Position numbers and translations under genes: made by a program. Of a stretch of DNA of 64,000 nt, positions 54,069 to 63,761 are shown piece after piece. Position 1 is the stretch's first letter, and each line of letters opens with the position of its first letter. The stretch comes from Thalassotalea_H sp040779345 (GTDB lineage Bacteria > Pseudomonadota > Gammaproteobacteria > Enterobacterales > Alteromonadaceae): assembly GCA_040779345.1 (NCBI GenBank), contig JBFONU010000004.1:222836-286835 (forward strand), written 5' to 3'. Under the pieces are notes generated by a model that was given only the letters and a program-made list of their open reading frames with translations, searched no databases and was not told the DNA's origin.

Positions 54069-55436
54069 TTAGCTGGGTTTTAATAACGCCTTTATTTCTT
54101 GGAAATTAACCACTTTATCGTCAAGCTTTAAATACGCCACCGCTTCGTTATGTACCAAAGTCGCTTCAACCACGCCAGGCAAATTAATCAACTGCTCAGC
54201 AATAATATCGGCTTGTTCTTCGCTTGCAATGGTGGTTTTAAAGCTATAACTTTTAGATTTTTTAAGCGGCTTCATACCCGTTGCCGCAATAAACCATAAT
54301 AAACCGATCGCTGCCATAACAAGAAAAATCATTTGCTCACCAAATTGAGTTGCTATCGCCCCGCCGAGTAAACCGCCAACAAAAGCGCCCATAAATTGGC
54401 TGCTTGAATAAATCCCCATTACACTGCCTTTTACACCAGCAGGGGCCAAACGAGATAAAATTGAAGGCATGGTTGCTTCTAAATAATTAAAGGCCGTAAA
54501 AAATAACACCATCAAAAATATTAAAGAAAACAGTGAGCTTGGGATATACCAAAGCAATAATAAGGCTAAGGAAAAAAGTAAAACCGCCGATGAAAACATC
54601 TGTTTTTCTTTTTGCTTTTTAATCGCCATGATCATAAATGGCACCATTAAAAAGAATGAGCCTAATAATGTTGGCAAATATAACTGCCAATGATCTTCAA
54701 GTGCTAAGCCTGCTGTCACAAACTGTTTGGGTAACGTTACAAAACAAGCGGTTAATGCCATATGTAAAATGAAGACACCAATATTTAATCGGAATAATTG
54801 CGGATCACGGATCAATCGCCCTATTTGATTAGGTAAAGCAACGTTATCACCCCGTGGTGCTTTATTAACAGAAAATGGCACCATAAATTGGATCATAAAC
54901 ATAGCGCCAACAGTTAGTACGGCGGTAAACCAAAACAAGCCACTTAAGCCAAAGGCTTGTGCCACTATTGGGCCAAAAATCATCGCTAAAGTAAATGATA
55001 AACCAATAAACATACCTATGGTTGCCATTACTTTAGGTCGCTGCTCTTCTCGACTTAAATCCGCCGCCAAGGCTAAAACGGCACTGGCAATTGCTCCCAT
55101 TCCCTGCAATGCTCGACCAGCAACCACCCCGTAAATGGTTTCAGACATTGCGGCAACAATACTACCGCAGAGAAAAACCACTAAGCCGACTAATATAATG
55201 GGCTTACGACCAAACTTGTCTGACAAAATCCCCATGGGAATTTGTAATAAAGCTTGCGTTAAACCATAAGCACCAATGGCTAAGCCAATCCAAATAGGGC
55301 TATAACCAACCAGCTCTTGTCCGTAAATAGCAAAGACAGGCAAAATCATAAACAAGCCTAACATTCGCAAGCCAAAAACGGTGGCGAGTGAAAATGCGGC
55401 TTTTTTCTCAATGCTGTTTAATGAAGAATGGCTCAT
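54069..55436 (-). CDS. yajR: MFS transporter with C-terminal YAM domain (YajR)
   Basis: About 455 residues, as in E. coli YajR (454). Twelve membrane helices include motif A (GILSDKFGRKPIILVG). After them, residues about 390-455 form a small ferredoxin-like YAM domain (IIAEQLINLPGVVEATLVHNEAVAYL). The family is a proton-driven exporter with unknown substrate. I chose the ATG at 55436 (MSHSSLNSIEKK). It is divergent from uvrA, a neighbourhood I expect in related genomes. Confidence 0.85.
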   Translation of the reverse strand: MSHSSLNSIEKKAAFSLATVFGLRMLGLFMILPVFAIYGQELVGYSPIWIGLAIGAYGLTQALLQIPMGILSDKFGRKPIILVGLVVFLCGSIVAAMSETIYGVVAGRALQGMGAIASAVLALAADLSREEQRPKVMATIGMFIGLSFTLAMIFGPIVAQAFGLSGLFWFTAVLTVGAMFMIQFMVPFSVNKAPRGDNVALPNQIGRLIRDPQLFRLNIGVFILHMALTACFVTLPKQFVTAGLALEDHWQLYLPTLLGSFFLMVPFMIMAIKKQKEKQMFSSAVLLFSLALLLLWYIPSSLFSLIFLMVLFFTAFNYLEATMPSILSRLAPAGVKGSVMGIYSSSQFMGAFVGGLLGGAIATQFGEQMIFLVMAAIGLLWFIAATGMKPLKKSKSYSFKTTIASEEQADIIAEQLINLPGVVEATLVHNEAVAYLKLDDKVVNFQEIKALLKPS

Positions 55437-55543
55437 GGCGTTTAATCGTAAACCTTTAAATATCAATATAAATCGGCGCTAGTTTAGCACGACAAATGAT
55501 TGAACAAAAATAGAGATTTATACTGAATTTTGGCGAGTTATTG

Positions 55544-55552
55544 TGCGATAAT
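55544..55552 (+). promoter_or_regulatory. Candidate extended -10 of uvrA
   Basis: TGC followed by GATAAT ends 29 bases before the uvrA ATG and fits an extended -10. I saw no CTGT-N8-ACAG LexA-type box in the 145-bp yajR-uvrA gap, so SOS control in the E. coli manner is not evident. Confidence 0.35.
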
Positions 55553-55581
55553 ATGCCGCTGCGATTTTAGGTAAGGTAATT

Positions 55582-58416
55582 ATGAGACAAATAGAAGTTA
55601 GGGGCGCTAGAACCCATAACCTTAAAAACATTAATTTAGATATTCCTCGTGACAAATTAATTGTTATCACCGGCCTCTCTGGCTCAGGAAAATCATCACT
55701 GGCATTTGATACTTTATACGCAGAAGGTCAACGCAGATATGTAGAATCACTTTCTGCGTATGCGCGCCAGTTTTTATCATTAATGGAAAAGCCTGACGTT
55801 GACCACATTGAAGGCTTGTCACCCGCCATTTCTATTGAGCAAAAATCAACATCTCATAATCCTCGCTCAACAGTCGGTACAATCACAGAAATTTATGACT
55901 ACTTACGCTTATTATACGCGCGAGTAGGAGAGCCTCGTTGCCCAACACATCATGAACCACTAGCCGCACAAACGGTTTCGCAAATGGTAGACAAAGTGCT
56001 CGCTCTTGAAGAAGGGACAAAAGTGATGGTGCTTGCTCCTGTGGTATTAAACCGCAAAGGTGAGCATGTAAAGTTACTCGATAATTTAGCCGCTCAAGGC
56101 TACATTCGGGCAAGAATTGATGGCGATGTTTGTGACTTATCCGATCCACCAACGTTAGACCTTCATAAAAAACATACCATTGAAGTTGTCGTGGATCGTC
56201 TAAAAGTACGAGAAGATATTCAACTACGTTTATCCGAATCTTTTGAAACCGCCCTTGGTTTAACAGCCGGAAGCGCAAAAGTTGCCTTTATGGATGAGCC
56301 AGATCGCGAAGAGCTGTTATTTTCAGCTAATTTTGCTTGTCCACATTGTGGCTACAGTATGCAGGAATTAGAGCCGCGCTTATTTTCATTTAATAACCCC
56401 GCAGGCGCTTGCCAAACCTGTGATGGTTTAGGCAATCAACAATTTTTTGACCCGTCTCGGGTAATTGCAAACCCAGAATTAAGTTTATCAGGTGGTGCGA
56501 TCCGTGGCTGGGATAAGCGTAATTTTTATTACTTTCAGATGCTTCAAGCGCTAGCTGATCATTATGGTTTTAAAGTCGACAAGCCATTTAATCAACTTGA
56601 TGAGAAACATCAACACTTGATTTTACGTGGTAGTGGTAAACAAGAAATCGAATTTAAATACATGAACGATCGGGGGGATATTGTTATTCGCAAACACCCG
56701 TTTGAAGGTATTTTAAATAATATGGACCGACGTTTTAAAGAAACTGAGTCAAATGCGGTTCGAGAAGAATTGTCAAAATATTTAAACCATCAACACTGTC
56801 CTGACTGTAATGGCAGTCGTTTACGGTTAGAAGCGCGTAATGTTTTTATCAATGATACTCCATTACCTGTGGTTGCCGAATTAGCCATTGCGGATGCCTT
56901 AGCTTTTTTTGAAAACCTCAATTTAACAGGGCAAAAAGAAAAGATAGCCGAAAAAATTCTTAAAGAAATTTGTGACCGGTTAGGTTTTTTGGTTAACGTA
57001 GGACTTAATTACCTTAATATGTCACGCGCTGCTGGCACCCTTTCAGGTGGTGAAGCACAACGTATTCGTTTAGCGAGTCAAATTGGCGCTGGTTTAGTGG
57101 GGGTTATGTATGTGCTTGATGAACCTTCTATTGGCTTGCATCAACGTGATAATGAACGACTCTTAAAAACCCTTATTCATCTTCGAGATTTAGGGAATAC
57201 CGTTATCGTTGTTGAGCATGATGAAGATGCAATACGCGCTGCAGACTATGTGATTGATATAGGCCCCGGCGCGGGTGTGCATGGCGGTGAAATTATCGCA
57301 CAAGGCAAGGTAGATGATATATTAAAATGTGAACACTCACTTACTGGTAAATACTTATCAGGAAGAGAAGGCATTGAAATACCTAAGGTACGCACCCCTT
57401 TTAATAAAGACAGCGTAGTAAAATTATTAGGTGCAACAGGTAACAATTTACAAAATGTTGACTTAACCATACCCAACGGTTTGATGACTTGTGTAACGGG
57501 CGTTTCTGGCTCAGGAAAATCAACATTAATTAATGACACCTTATACAAACTGGCCCATATTGAACTAAATGGGGCAACCGTCGATGAACCAGCTCCACAC
57601 AAATCGATTGAAGGGTTAGAGTTGCTTGATAAAGTTATCGACATTGACCAAAGCCCTATCGGTAGAACACCCCGTTCAAACCCTGCAACCTATACCGGCA
57701 TATTCACCAACGTTCGCGATATTTTTGCCGGCACGCAAGAAGCAAGATCTCGTGGCTATAAACCCGGCCGTTTTAGTTTCAATGTAAAAGGCGGTCGCTG
57801 TGAAGCTTGCCAAGGTGACGGACTAATAAAAGTAGAAATGCACTTTTTGCCTGATGTTTATGTGCCTTGTGATGTTTGTAAAAGCAAACGTTATAACCGT
57901 GAAACCTTAGAAGTAAAATATAAAGGGAAAAATATTCACGAAGTATTAGATATGACCATTGAAGATGGCTTAGAGTTTTTCTCAGCAATTCCAGCGGTGA
58001 AACGTAAACTACAAACCTTAATGGATGTGGGCTTAAGTTATATCAAATTAGGGCAGTCAGCGACCACACTCTCCGGCGGTGAAGCGCAGCGCGTCAAGCT
58101 TTCAAAAGAATTATCGAAACGTGATACAGGGAAAACACTTTATATACTTGATGAACCAACCACAGGTTTGCATTTTCACGATATTAAACAATTACTGCAA
58201 GTGATCCATCGTTTACGTGATCATGGTAATACCATTGTTGTTATCGAACATAATTTAGATGTGATAAAAACTGCCGATTGGATTGTCGACCTTGGCCCAG
58301 AAGGCGGCTCAGGCGGTGGACAAATTTTAGTCTCTGGCACTCCTGAACAAGTGGCTGAACATAAAACGTCTCATACCGCGAGGTTTTTAAAACCGATGTT
58401 AGATGCGTCTCAGTAA
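55582..58416 (+). CDS. uvrA: Excinuclease ABC subunit A
   Basis: 944 residues. Two ABC ATPase halves: Walker A ITGLSGSGKSSLAFDT near residue 30 and VTGVSGSGKSTLINDT near 640; signatures LSGGEAQRIRLASQIG and LSGGEAQRVKLSKEL. Zinc fingers are present (CPHCGYSMQ...CQTC and CEACQGDG...CDVC). UvrA scans for damaged DNA and loads UvrB for nucleotide excision repair. All family motifs are intact. A bidirectional terminator follows. Confidence 0.98.
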   Translation: MRQIEVRGARTHNLKNINLDIPRDKLIVITGLSGSGKSSLAFDTLYAEGQRRYVESLSAYARQFLSLMEKPDVDHIEGLSPAISIEQKSTSHNPRSTVGTITEIYDYLRLLYARVGEPRCPTHHEPLAAQTVSQMVDKVLALEEGTKVMVLAPVVLNRKGEHVKLLDNLAAQGYIRARIDGDVCDLSDPPTLDLHKKHTIEVVVDRLKVREDIQLRLSESFETALGLTAGSAKVAFMDEPDREELLFSANFACPHCGYSMQELEPRLFSFNNPAGACQTCDGLGNQQFFDPSRVIANPELSLSGGAIRGWDKRNFYYFQMLQALADHYGFKVDKPFNQLDEKHQHLILRGSGKQEIEFKYMNDRGDIVIRKHPFEGILNNMDRRFKETESNAVREELSKYLNHQHCPDCNGSRLRLEARNVFINDTPLPVVAELAIADALAFFENLNLTGQKEKIAEKILKEICDRLGFLVNVGLNYLNMSRAAGTLSGGEAQRIRLASQIGAGLVGVMYVLDEPSIGLHQRDNERLLKTLIHLRDLGNTVIVVEHDEDAIRAADYVIDIGPGAGVHGGEIIAQGKVDDILKCEHSLTGKYLSGREGIEIPKVRTPFNKDSVVKLLGATGNNLQNVDLTIPNGLMTCVTGVSGSGKSTLINDTLYKLAHIELNGATVDEPAPHKSIEGLELLDKVIDIDQSPIGRTPRSNPATYTGIFTNVRDIFAGTQEARSRGYKPGRFSFNVKGGRCEACQGDGLIKVEMHFLPDVYVPCDVCKSKRYNRETLEVKYKGKNIHEVLDMTIEDGLEFFSAIPAVKRKLQTLMDVGLSYIKLGQSATTLSGGEAQRVKLSKELSKRDTGKTLYILDEPTTGLHFHDIKQLLQVIHRLRDHGNTIVVIEHNLDVIKTADWIVDLGPEGGSGGGQILVSGTPEQVAEHKTSHTARFLKPMLDASQ

Positions 58417-58427
58417 GCTACTAGTTT

Positions 58428-58465
58428 CTAATTAAAACGGACATGTATTTGTCCGTTTTAATTAG
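58428..58465. terminator. Bidirectional terminator between uvrA and the thioredoxin gene
   Basis: A perfect 15-bp stem (CTAATTAAAACGGAC with its inverse) around an 8-base loop lies just after uvrA and ends 4 bases before the convergent thioredoxin stop. AT-rich arms would serve transcripts from both sides. Confidence 0.75.
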
Positions 58466-58468
58466 TCA

Positions 58469-58999
58469 TTATTTATCTTTTAAAAAATGCTCCGCAAACT
58501 TTTCTAACGAAGGATGATCAGGAGCTGAAAAATGGGCAACTTTTAATACTTCACCATTTGGTGCAATAAAAACAATCCCTGGCGTTCCCATTACACCATA
58601 TTTATCAGCTAGAGCATCACCTTCTAGCACAGCATCAAATTTATATTCATGATTGCGCCAGTAAACTTCTGGTTTCCAGTCCTCTTTAATATTTACGGCA
58701 ATAATTTTTAAGCCTTTTTCTGCATATTTGTCATTTAACTCAGCGATCCCCGGCAAGAGTTTTTTACAATACGGGCACCATGTTGCCCAAAAAACCAAAA
58801 TAACCGGTCTGCCCTGATAGTCTGATAACGTGACTTGCTCACCAGACACCGAAGTTAATGTCCAATCACTACCTTGATATTGCGCTATTGTGTTTTTATC
58901 TATAGGTGGTTGAGTTGCTGCATTGACAAAACTGTGACCCAAAGCACTTATTAAGATAAATACCCACCCTTTAATGATCAGTTTATAAATCATCGTCAT
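58469..58999 (-). CDS. TlpA-family thiol:disulfide protein
   Basis: 176 residues with a signal sequence (IKGWVFILISALGHSFVNA). The thioredoxin motif is WATWCPYCKKLLPG; LVFWATW and the cis-Pro in GTPGIVFI are present. TlpA/ResA-type proteins reduce disulfides in the periplasm, for example in cytochrome c maturation, but no such genes are near. It could be lipoprotein- or membrane-anchored by the uncleaved leader. Confidence 0.87.
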   Translation of the reverse strand: MTMIYKLIIKGWVFILISALGHSFVNAATQPPIDKNTIAQYQGSDWTLTSVSGEQVTLSDYQGRPVILVFWATWCPYCKKLLPGIAELNDKYAEKGLKIIAVNIKEDWKPEVYWRNHEYKFDAVLEGDALADKYGVMGTPGIVFIAPNGEVLKVAHFSAPDHPSLEKFAEHFLKDK

Positions 59000-59157
59000 T
59001 ACCGTCTCATATAGTAAAATAAATCGTGTTGATATTCATTTGACCTTGCTTTTAGGAGAATACTTTCTATTGAACATCGTTTTCAAAGCAACAATCACTA
59101 GCTACTATTCATCGCTTAGGGTTAATATATTCATAAATAGACCAAATATTATCAATA

Positions 59158-59808
59158 ATGACATCCATCAAACATACACTACAAAACCCTCTGATTTACT
59201 TACTCGCCTTTTCCAGTGGCTTTTGCATCATGGGAATAGAGCTGTTAGGCGGCAGAATTCTTGCGCCATTTTTTGGTAGTAGTGTCCATATTTGGGGCAG
59301 TATTATCACGGTATTTATGCTCAGTTTATCGTTTGGCTACTTGCTTGGTGGCAAGCTTTCAACGAAAAACGCTTCATTAACGAAATATGGATGCATATTT
59401 CTGTTTGCAGGCATCATGGTTTTACCAATTGCTTTATGGTCTGAAGGGATCATGGAAACTATTTTTATTAACATTGAAGATAGTCGTTATGGTTCGTTAG
59501 CAGCGTCGATGGCTCTATTTTTTATTCCAACAATTATTTTAGGGATGATATCACCATACTCGGTGCGCTTGTTGGTGACAGATAAAGATAAAAGCGGCCA
59601 AGTTGCCGGCGTTTTATACTTTGTTTCAACATTGGGTAGTGCACTAGGCACAATAATGACTTCTTTTTATTTTGTGCTCTTTTTTGAAGTCAATGCGATT
59701 ATTATTACTTTCAGCCTAATTCTAATTGTACTAGGTATTTTCGCTATATTACTGAATAAGCGAACGTCTTCACAAAGCAATGTGCTTTCAGGAGCAATAC
59801 ATGAATAA
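59158..59808 (+). CDS. Membrane half of a spermidine-synthase-like pair
   Basis: 216 residues with about six to seven hydrophobic helices. It opens like the membrane part of fused spermidine synthase-like proteins (GFCIMGIELLGGRILAPFFG; GSIITVFMLSLSFGYLLGGKLS). Its stop overlaps the next gene, which carries the enzyme domain, by 8 bases. In many bacteria these halves are one protein; here they are two genes. The role is not known for this branch, and true spermidine synthesis is not assured. Confidence 0.78.
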   Translation: MTSIKHTLQNPLIYLLAFSSGFCIMGIELLGGRILAPFFGSSVHIWGSIITVFMLSLSFGYLLGGKLSTKNASLTKYGCIFLFAGIMVLPIALWSEGIMETIFINIEDSRYGSLAASMALFFIPTIILGMISPYSVRLLVTDKDKSGQVAGVLYFVSTLGSALGTIMTSFYFVLFFEVNAIIITFSLILIVLGIFAILLNKRTSSQSNVLSGAIHE

Positions 59809-60691
59809 ACTTATTATACTGTTGATCATCATTGTACTGCCAACAATGTCATTCGCTAATGTCATTCATAAAGAACGCTCTTTGTATCGTAATATTATTG
59901 TTGATGATAGTTATAATCTGCGTTGTTTAAAGTTTAATGTGAAGAGCAGTAAAACCAATCAAAGCTGCTTATACAAAGACGATCCTCAAAAGCTGGTGTT
60001 TAATTATACGAAACTCTTATTTTCGAGTTTGTTGCTATTTGAAAAAGCGCCACAAAAAATACTTATCATTGGTCTTGGCGGCGGTACTATGTCAAACACC
60101 CTTCATCAACTTTATCCTCAAGCGATGATCGAAAATGTAGAAATTGATCCCGCGGTGATAAAAGTAGCTCGTGATTATTTTGGCTTTTTTGAAAATGATA
60201 ACGTAACCAGCAAGGTACAAGACGGACGTATTTTTGTTAAACGCGCAGCGATGAAAAAACAAACTTATGACTGGATTATTTTAGATGCCTTTAACGGCGA
60301 CTATATACCTGAGCATTTATTAACAAAAGAGTTTCTTCAAGAAACACAGTCCTTGCTCTCTAAAAATGGCGTATTAGCGGCTAACACCTTTTCTGTCAGT
60401 GACTTATACGCGCATGAGTCAGCAACATACAAAGCGGTATTTGGTGATTTTTTTAATGTGAGAAATAGTAAAAACAGTAATCGAATTATTTTAGTGTCTA
60501 ATACTGATTTACCTTCAGGTAAAGTCATTGTCGACAGAGTGAACAAAATCAGTCACCGTTTATCAGCCTATGGCATTGATATTGCGAAAATATCAACTGA
60601 GATGACCTCAACGGCAGAAGAACAAGATTGGCCTGATGATACCGTTTTATTAACGGATCAATTTTCACCGGCAAATTTGCTCAATCAATAA
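59801..60691 (+). CDS. Spermidine-synthase-like methyltransferase-fold protein with signal peptide
   Basis: About 296 residues from the ATG at 59801, with CAGGAG upstream. The N-terminus looks like a signal peptide (MNKLIILLIIIVLPTMSFA). The Rossmann fold follows: ILIIGLGGGTMSNTLHQLYP, ENVEIDPAVIKVARDYF, VQDGRIFVKR and WIILDAFNGDYIPEHL. The usual synthase Asp pair is altered to LDAFNGD. It overlaps the membrane-half gene, so the two products probably assemble. Export of such a fold would be unusual; the leader may instead be a membrane anchor. Confidence 0.78.
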   Translation: MNKLIILLIIIVLPTMSFANVIHKERSLYRNIIVDDSYNLRCLKFNVKSSKTNQSCLYKDDPQKLVFNYTKLLFSSLLLFEKAPQKILIIGLGGGTMSNTLHQLYPQAMIENVEIDPAVIKVARDYFGFFENDNVTSKVQDGRIFVKRAAMKKQTYDWIILDAFNGDYIPEHLLTKEFLQETQSLLSKNGVLAANTFSVSDLYAHESATYKAVFGDFFNVRNSKNSNRIILVSNTDLPSGKVIVDRVNKISHRLSAYGIDIAKISTEMTSTAEEQDWPDDTVLLTDQFSPANLLNQ

Positions 60692-60926
60692 CCAATTCAT
60701 CGGGTGAAGCTCTAATATCTTATGATTTTCGCATACTTTAGGGCGTTTATTTGACAACCCTATAACAAATCACAGGTTTATTTTATTATCACTTGCGATT
60801 TACCCCTTGACGAAATATGATTGAGATTATTAAAACTATATCAATTAATAAATTGAAGTTACTCCATGTCTACTAATTTATATAGTGACATTGATTAGAA
60901 TTCTAAATTGTTCGGGAATAATAAAC

Positions 60927-62810
60927 ATGCGCTTGGCTTTACTCGCAATTACAGTTAGTTGTCTTTCTATTGGGACTCAATCACTCGCTTTTGAATTGGC
61001 TCCTATTCAGGATAAATCAGTTGAAAGCTTAGAAATTCGATTAAGTAGCAAAGAAGCTGAATATGAATCTTTCATCACTTCACTCAGTTTATTAAATACT
61101 CAAGTTGGCAATGAAAGTGACAAATTAGGCTTACTTCGCAGTCAAGGAGATGAACTGCAAACCGCTCGTGATCAAGCATTGCTTAACATGAATGAACAGT
61201 ATGAAGCCTTAGTCGATAATCCTGAACAAGATATCGAACAAGCTCAAAATGCGTATCGACAAGCCATTTTGAATCAAAAGCAAAATAAAGATGATATTAA
61301 AGCCAGTGTTACGCTGCTGGCTGAGTTAAAAGAAAAATTAGCCCAAGCAAATATTGACCGATTTACCTTAGCAAATGCCCGTGAAGCTCTTATCGAAGAA
61401 ATAAGAATAGCGCGAGTCAAACGCTTACAAAAAGAGTTTGATAAACAAGGTGAATTAGACGCGAGTCAGCTTGTCACTTGTGATGCACAAGAAACCTTAA
61501 AACAATGTATTACCCGCAGTAATCGTTTAGCCAAACAAAAAGCATCAAAAGAATTTGTTGATAGCTTATTTGCTAACGCAACGGAATCAAGCTTAATCAG
61601 TCAAAATAAAGATGATTCAGCGGCGCAAGTTAGGTTGCTAAATCATAAAGTTGTCACGGGTGAGTTCAGTGGTCAGGGAAATTACAGCACCACAGTATCA
61701 GTTGAATTAGAGGGTTCTTTACCGAATGCGGAAGCATGTAAATTATTAAGCTTATCAGCTCGCTACTGTAATTATGAGCAAGAGCACGCTAGTACCGCAG
61801 CAGTCAATATTGATGCAGGAAACTCTCTTTCATTAAACGATGACTCTGTGCTTTATGAGTTAACTGTACGCTCTGATCAATATGATGACGAAGTATTTAT
61901 TGATGGTGTAAGCTACGGCTCAACGAAATTATCTGTCATGCTCTCTTCTGGTAACCATGAGGTGACCATCACCAAGCCTGGTTACATGGACTACCAAGAA
62001 CAAATTCGTTTAAATAAAAACTCCACGATTAAAGCAGAGCTAGTTAAAGCTTCGATTAATTTTGCTAATGGTGAAAAAATTCAAGATATTTTGCCTGGCG
62101 ATGAATTAGGTCCTGAGCTTATCGGTGTGCCTGCTGGCCGTTTTCAAATGGGCGACATGAAGGGTGCGGGTTTAAGTAATGAAAAACCGGCTCGCGGCGA
62201 ACAAATTTTAAAATCATTCGCTATTGGTCAAAACCAGATTACCGTTGGCGACTTCAAACATTTTGTTAAAGAAACAAATTATGTCACTGAAGCTGAAAGC
62301 AAAAATGGTTGCGCTGCATTTATTGAAGGACAACCAGAATATAACAGCGTATTAAACTGGCGTAATCCCGGTTTCAAACAAACAGATGATCACCCTGTAG
62401 TTTGCGTGAGTGATAAAGACAGTAATGCATACCTAAAATGGTTATCTCAACAAACAGAACGTAAATACCGCTTACCTAATGAAATGGAATGGGAGTATGT
62501 CGCTCGTGCCGGAAGTGTAGAAAATTACTGGTGGGGAAATGACATCGGTAATGGTAAAGCTAATTGTGCCTATTGTGGTAGCAGATGGTCTAACCTTAGC
62601 ACTTCTCCAGTAAAATCATTCAGAGCTAATAAGCTGGGTCTATATGATATCGTTGGAAACGTTTGGGAACTAACCAATGGTGATAAAGTCGTTGCACGTG
62701 GTGGTGCTTGGAACTTCGCACCAAAATTAGCTCGAACTTCAGTTAGACTAGAATTATCTTCTGGTTTTAGATCTAATTATTTAGGTTTTAGAGCACTACG
62801 CGAAAACTAA
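60927..62810 (+). CDS. PEGA and formylglycine-generating-enzyme-like protein
   Basis: About 627 residues from the ATG at 60927, with GGGA upstream; a signal peptide begins there (MRLALLAITVSCLSIGTQSLA). A long coiled coil covers about 20-180. A PEGA domain is near 335-385 (VFIDGVSYGSTKLSVMLSSGNHEVTI). The C-terminal 220 residues are an FGE-sulfatase fold (VPAGRFQMGD, YRLPNEMEWEYVARAG, YDIVGNVWELT, GGAWN, YLGFRALRE). The fold is used both for oxidising cysteine and as a scaffold; no sulfatase gene is near, so a scaffold or cell-envelope role is likelier. Confidence 0.83.
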   Translation: MRLALLAITVSCLSIGTQSLAFELAPIQDKSVESLEIRLSSKEAEYESFITSLSLLNTQVGNESDKLGLLRSQGDELQTARDQALLNMNEQYEALVDNPEQDIEQAQNAYRQAILNQKQNKDDIKASVTLLAELKEKLAQANIDRFTLANAREALIEEIRIARVKRLQKEFDKQGELDASQLVTCDAQETLKQCITRSNRLAKQKASKEFVDSLFANATESSLISQNKDDSAAQVRLLNHKVVTGEFSGQGNYSTTVSVELEGSLPNAEACKLLSLSARYCNYEQEHASTAAVNIDAGNSLSLNDDSVLYELTVRSDQYDDEVFIDGVSYGSTKLSVMLSSGNHEVTITKPGYMDYQEQIRLNKNSTIKAELVKASINFANGEKIQDILPGDELGPELIGVPAGRFQMGDMKGAGLSNEKPARGEQILKSFAIGQNQITVGDFKHFVKETNYVTEAESKNGCAAFIEGQPEYNSVLNWRNPGFKQTDDHPVVCVSDKDSNAYLKWLSQQTERKYRLPNEMEWEYVARAGSVENYWWGNDIGNGKANCAYCGSRWSNLSTSPVKSFRANKLGLYDIVGNVWELTNGDKVVARGGAWNFAPKLARTSVRLELSSGFRSNYLGFRALREN

Positions 62811-62831
62811 AATAATTTTCAGATAAATAAA

Positions 62832-62855
62832 AAGGGGCGCTGAAGCCCCTTTTTT
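62832..62855 (+). terminator. Rho-independent terminator after the PEGA/FGE gene
   Basis: A 7-bp stem (AAGGGGC with GCCCCTT) around a 6-base loop is followed by a T-run. A-rich sequence on the left arm may let it serve rluF from the other side as well. Confidence 0.87.
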
Positions 62856-62879
62856 GATCGAGTCAGATAATAATATTAA

Positions 62880-63761
62880 TTACTTTTTCGGTTTTAAGCT
62901 TAATGTTTTTTTAGTGTTTTTATTAACGACTTTTTTATTGTGAAACACTTTCCCTTTAGTATATTCCTTAGCTATCTTTGGCTCTATATCCGCTGTTGAT
63001 GTACTATTTAAAACCTCTTCCTTAGTAACAGCTACTTTTGACGAGCTCGCAACAGCAGTATTAATATCCTGCATTTCTTGTTCGGTTAAATCTCTCCATT
63101 GTCCTGGTCTCAAGGACGCTAACTCAACATTCATGATACGAGAACGTTTTAATTTTTTGACTTCGTAACCTAAATACTCGCACATCCGTCGAATTTGCCT
63201 ATTCAGACCTTGAGTAAGGATAATTCGAAAGACAAACTTACTTTGTGGTTTAACAATACATGGCTTAGTAATTGTCCCTAAAATTGGCACTCCTCGCGCC
63301 ATACGCTCAACGAAACGCTCACTAGTAGGTTTATCAACAGTGACAATATATTCTTTGTCATGTGCATTTTCAGCGCGAAGGATCTTGTTAACAATGTCAC
63401 CGTCACTGGTGAGAAAGATTAACCCTTCTGAAGGCTTATCTAAACGACCTATAGGAAAGATTCGCTCTTTGTGACCTATCGCATCAATAATATTTCCTTT
63501 GACGTGATTTTCTGTTGTACAGGTTATTCCAACGGGCTTGTTGTAAGCAATGTAGATGCGATCCGATTTGTTTTCAGGCATAGCACCAATCGGCTTGCCA
63601 TTCACAGAGACTTTATCACCAGGCAGGACTTTAGTACCTAATTCAGGGACTTTACCATTTATTTTAACTCGGCCTTCTTCTATCAGTTTATCGGCCCCTC
63701 TTCTAGAGCAATAACCCGATTCACTAATAAACTTATTAAGTCTTTTACCTGTATCTGTCAC
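62880..63761 (-). CDS. rluF: 23S rRNA pseudouridine(2604) synthase
   Basis: 293 residues. An N-terminal S4 RNA-binding domain (RLNKFISESGYCSRRGADKLIEEGRV) precedes the RsuA/RluB-type synthase with the catalytic Asp in FPIGRLDKPSEGLIFLT and the motif GLNRQIRRMCEYLGYEV. This arrangement is that of RluF, which isomerises one uridine in 23S rRNA. The C-terminal 60 residues are a Lys-rich tail. It is monocistronic. Confidence 0.9.
   Translation of the reverse strand: MTDTGKRLNKFISESGYCSRRGADKLIEEGRVKINGKVPELGTKVLPGDKVSVNGKPIGAMPENKSDRIYIAYNKPVGITCTTENHVKGNIIDAIGHKERIFPIGRLDKPSEGLIFLTSDGDIVNKILRAENAHDKEYIVTVDKPTSERFVERMARGVPILGTITKPCIVKPQSKFVFRIILTQGLNRQIRRMCEYLGYEVKKLKRSRIMNVELASLRPGQWRDLTEQEMQDINTAVASSSKVAVTKEEVLNSTSTADIEPKIAKEYTKGKVFHNKKVVNKNTKKTLSLKPKK

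Noticed and set aside
55437..55581. SOS (LexA) box before uvrA
   Set aside because: No CTGT-N8-ACAG-like sequence in the yajR-uvrA gap.
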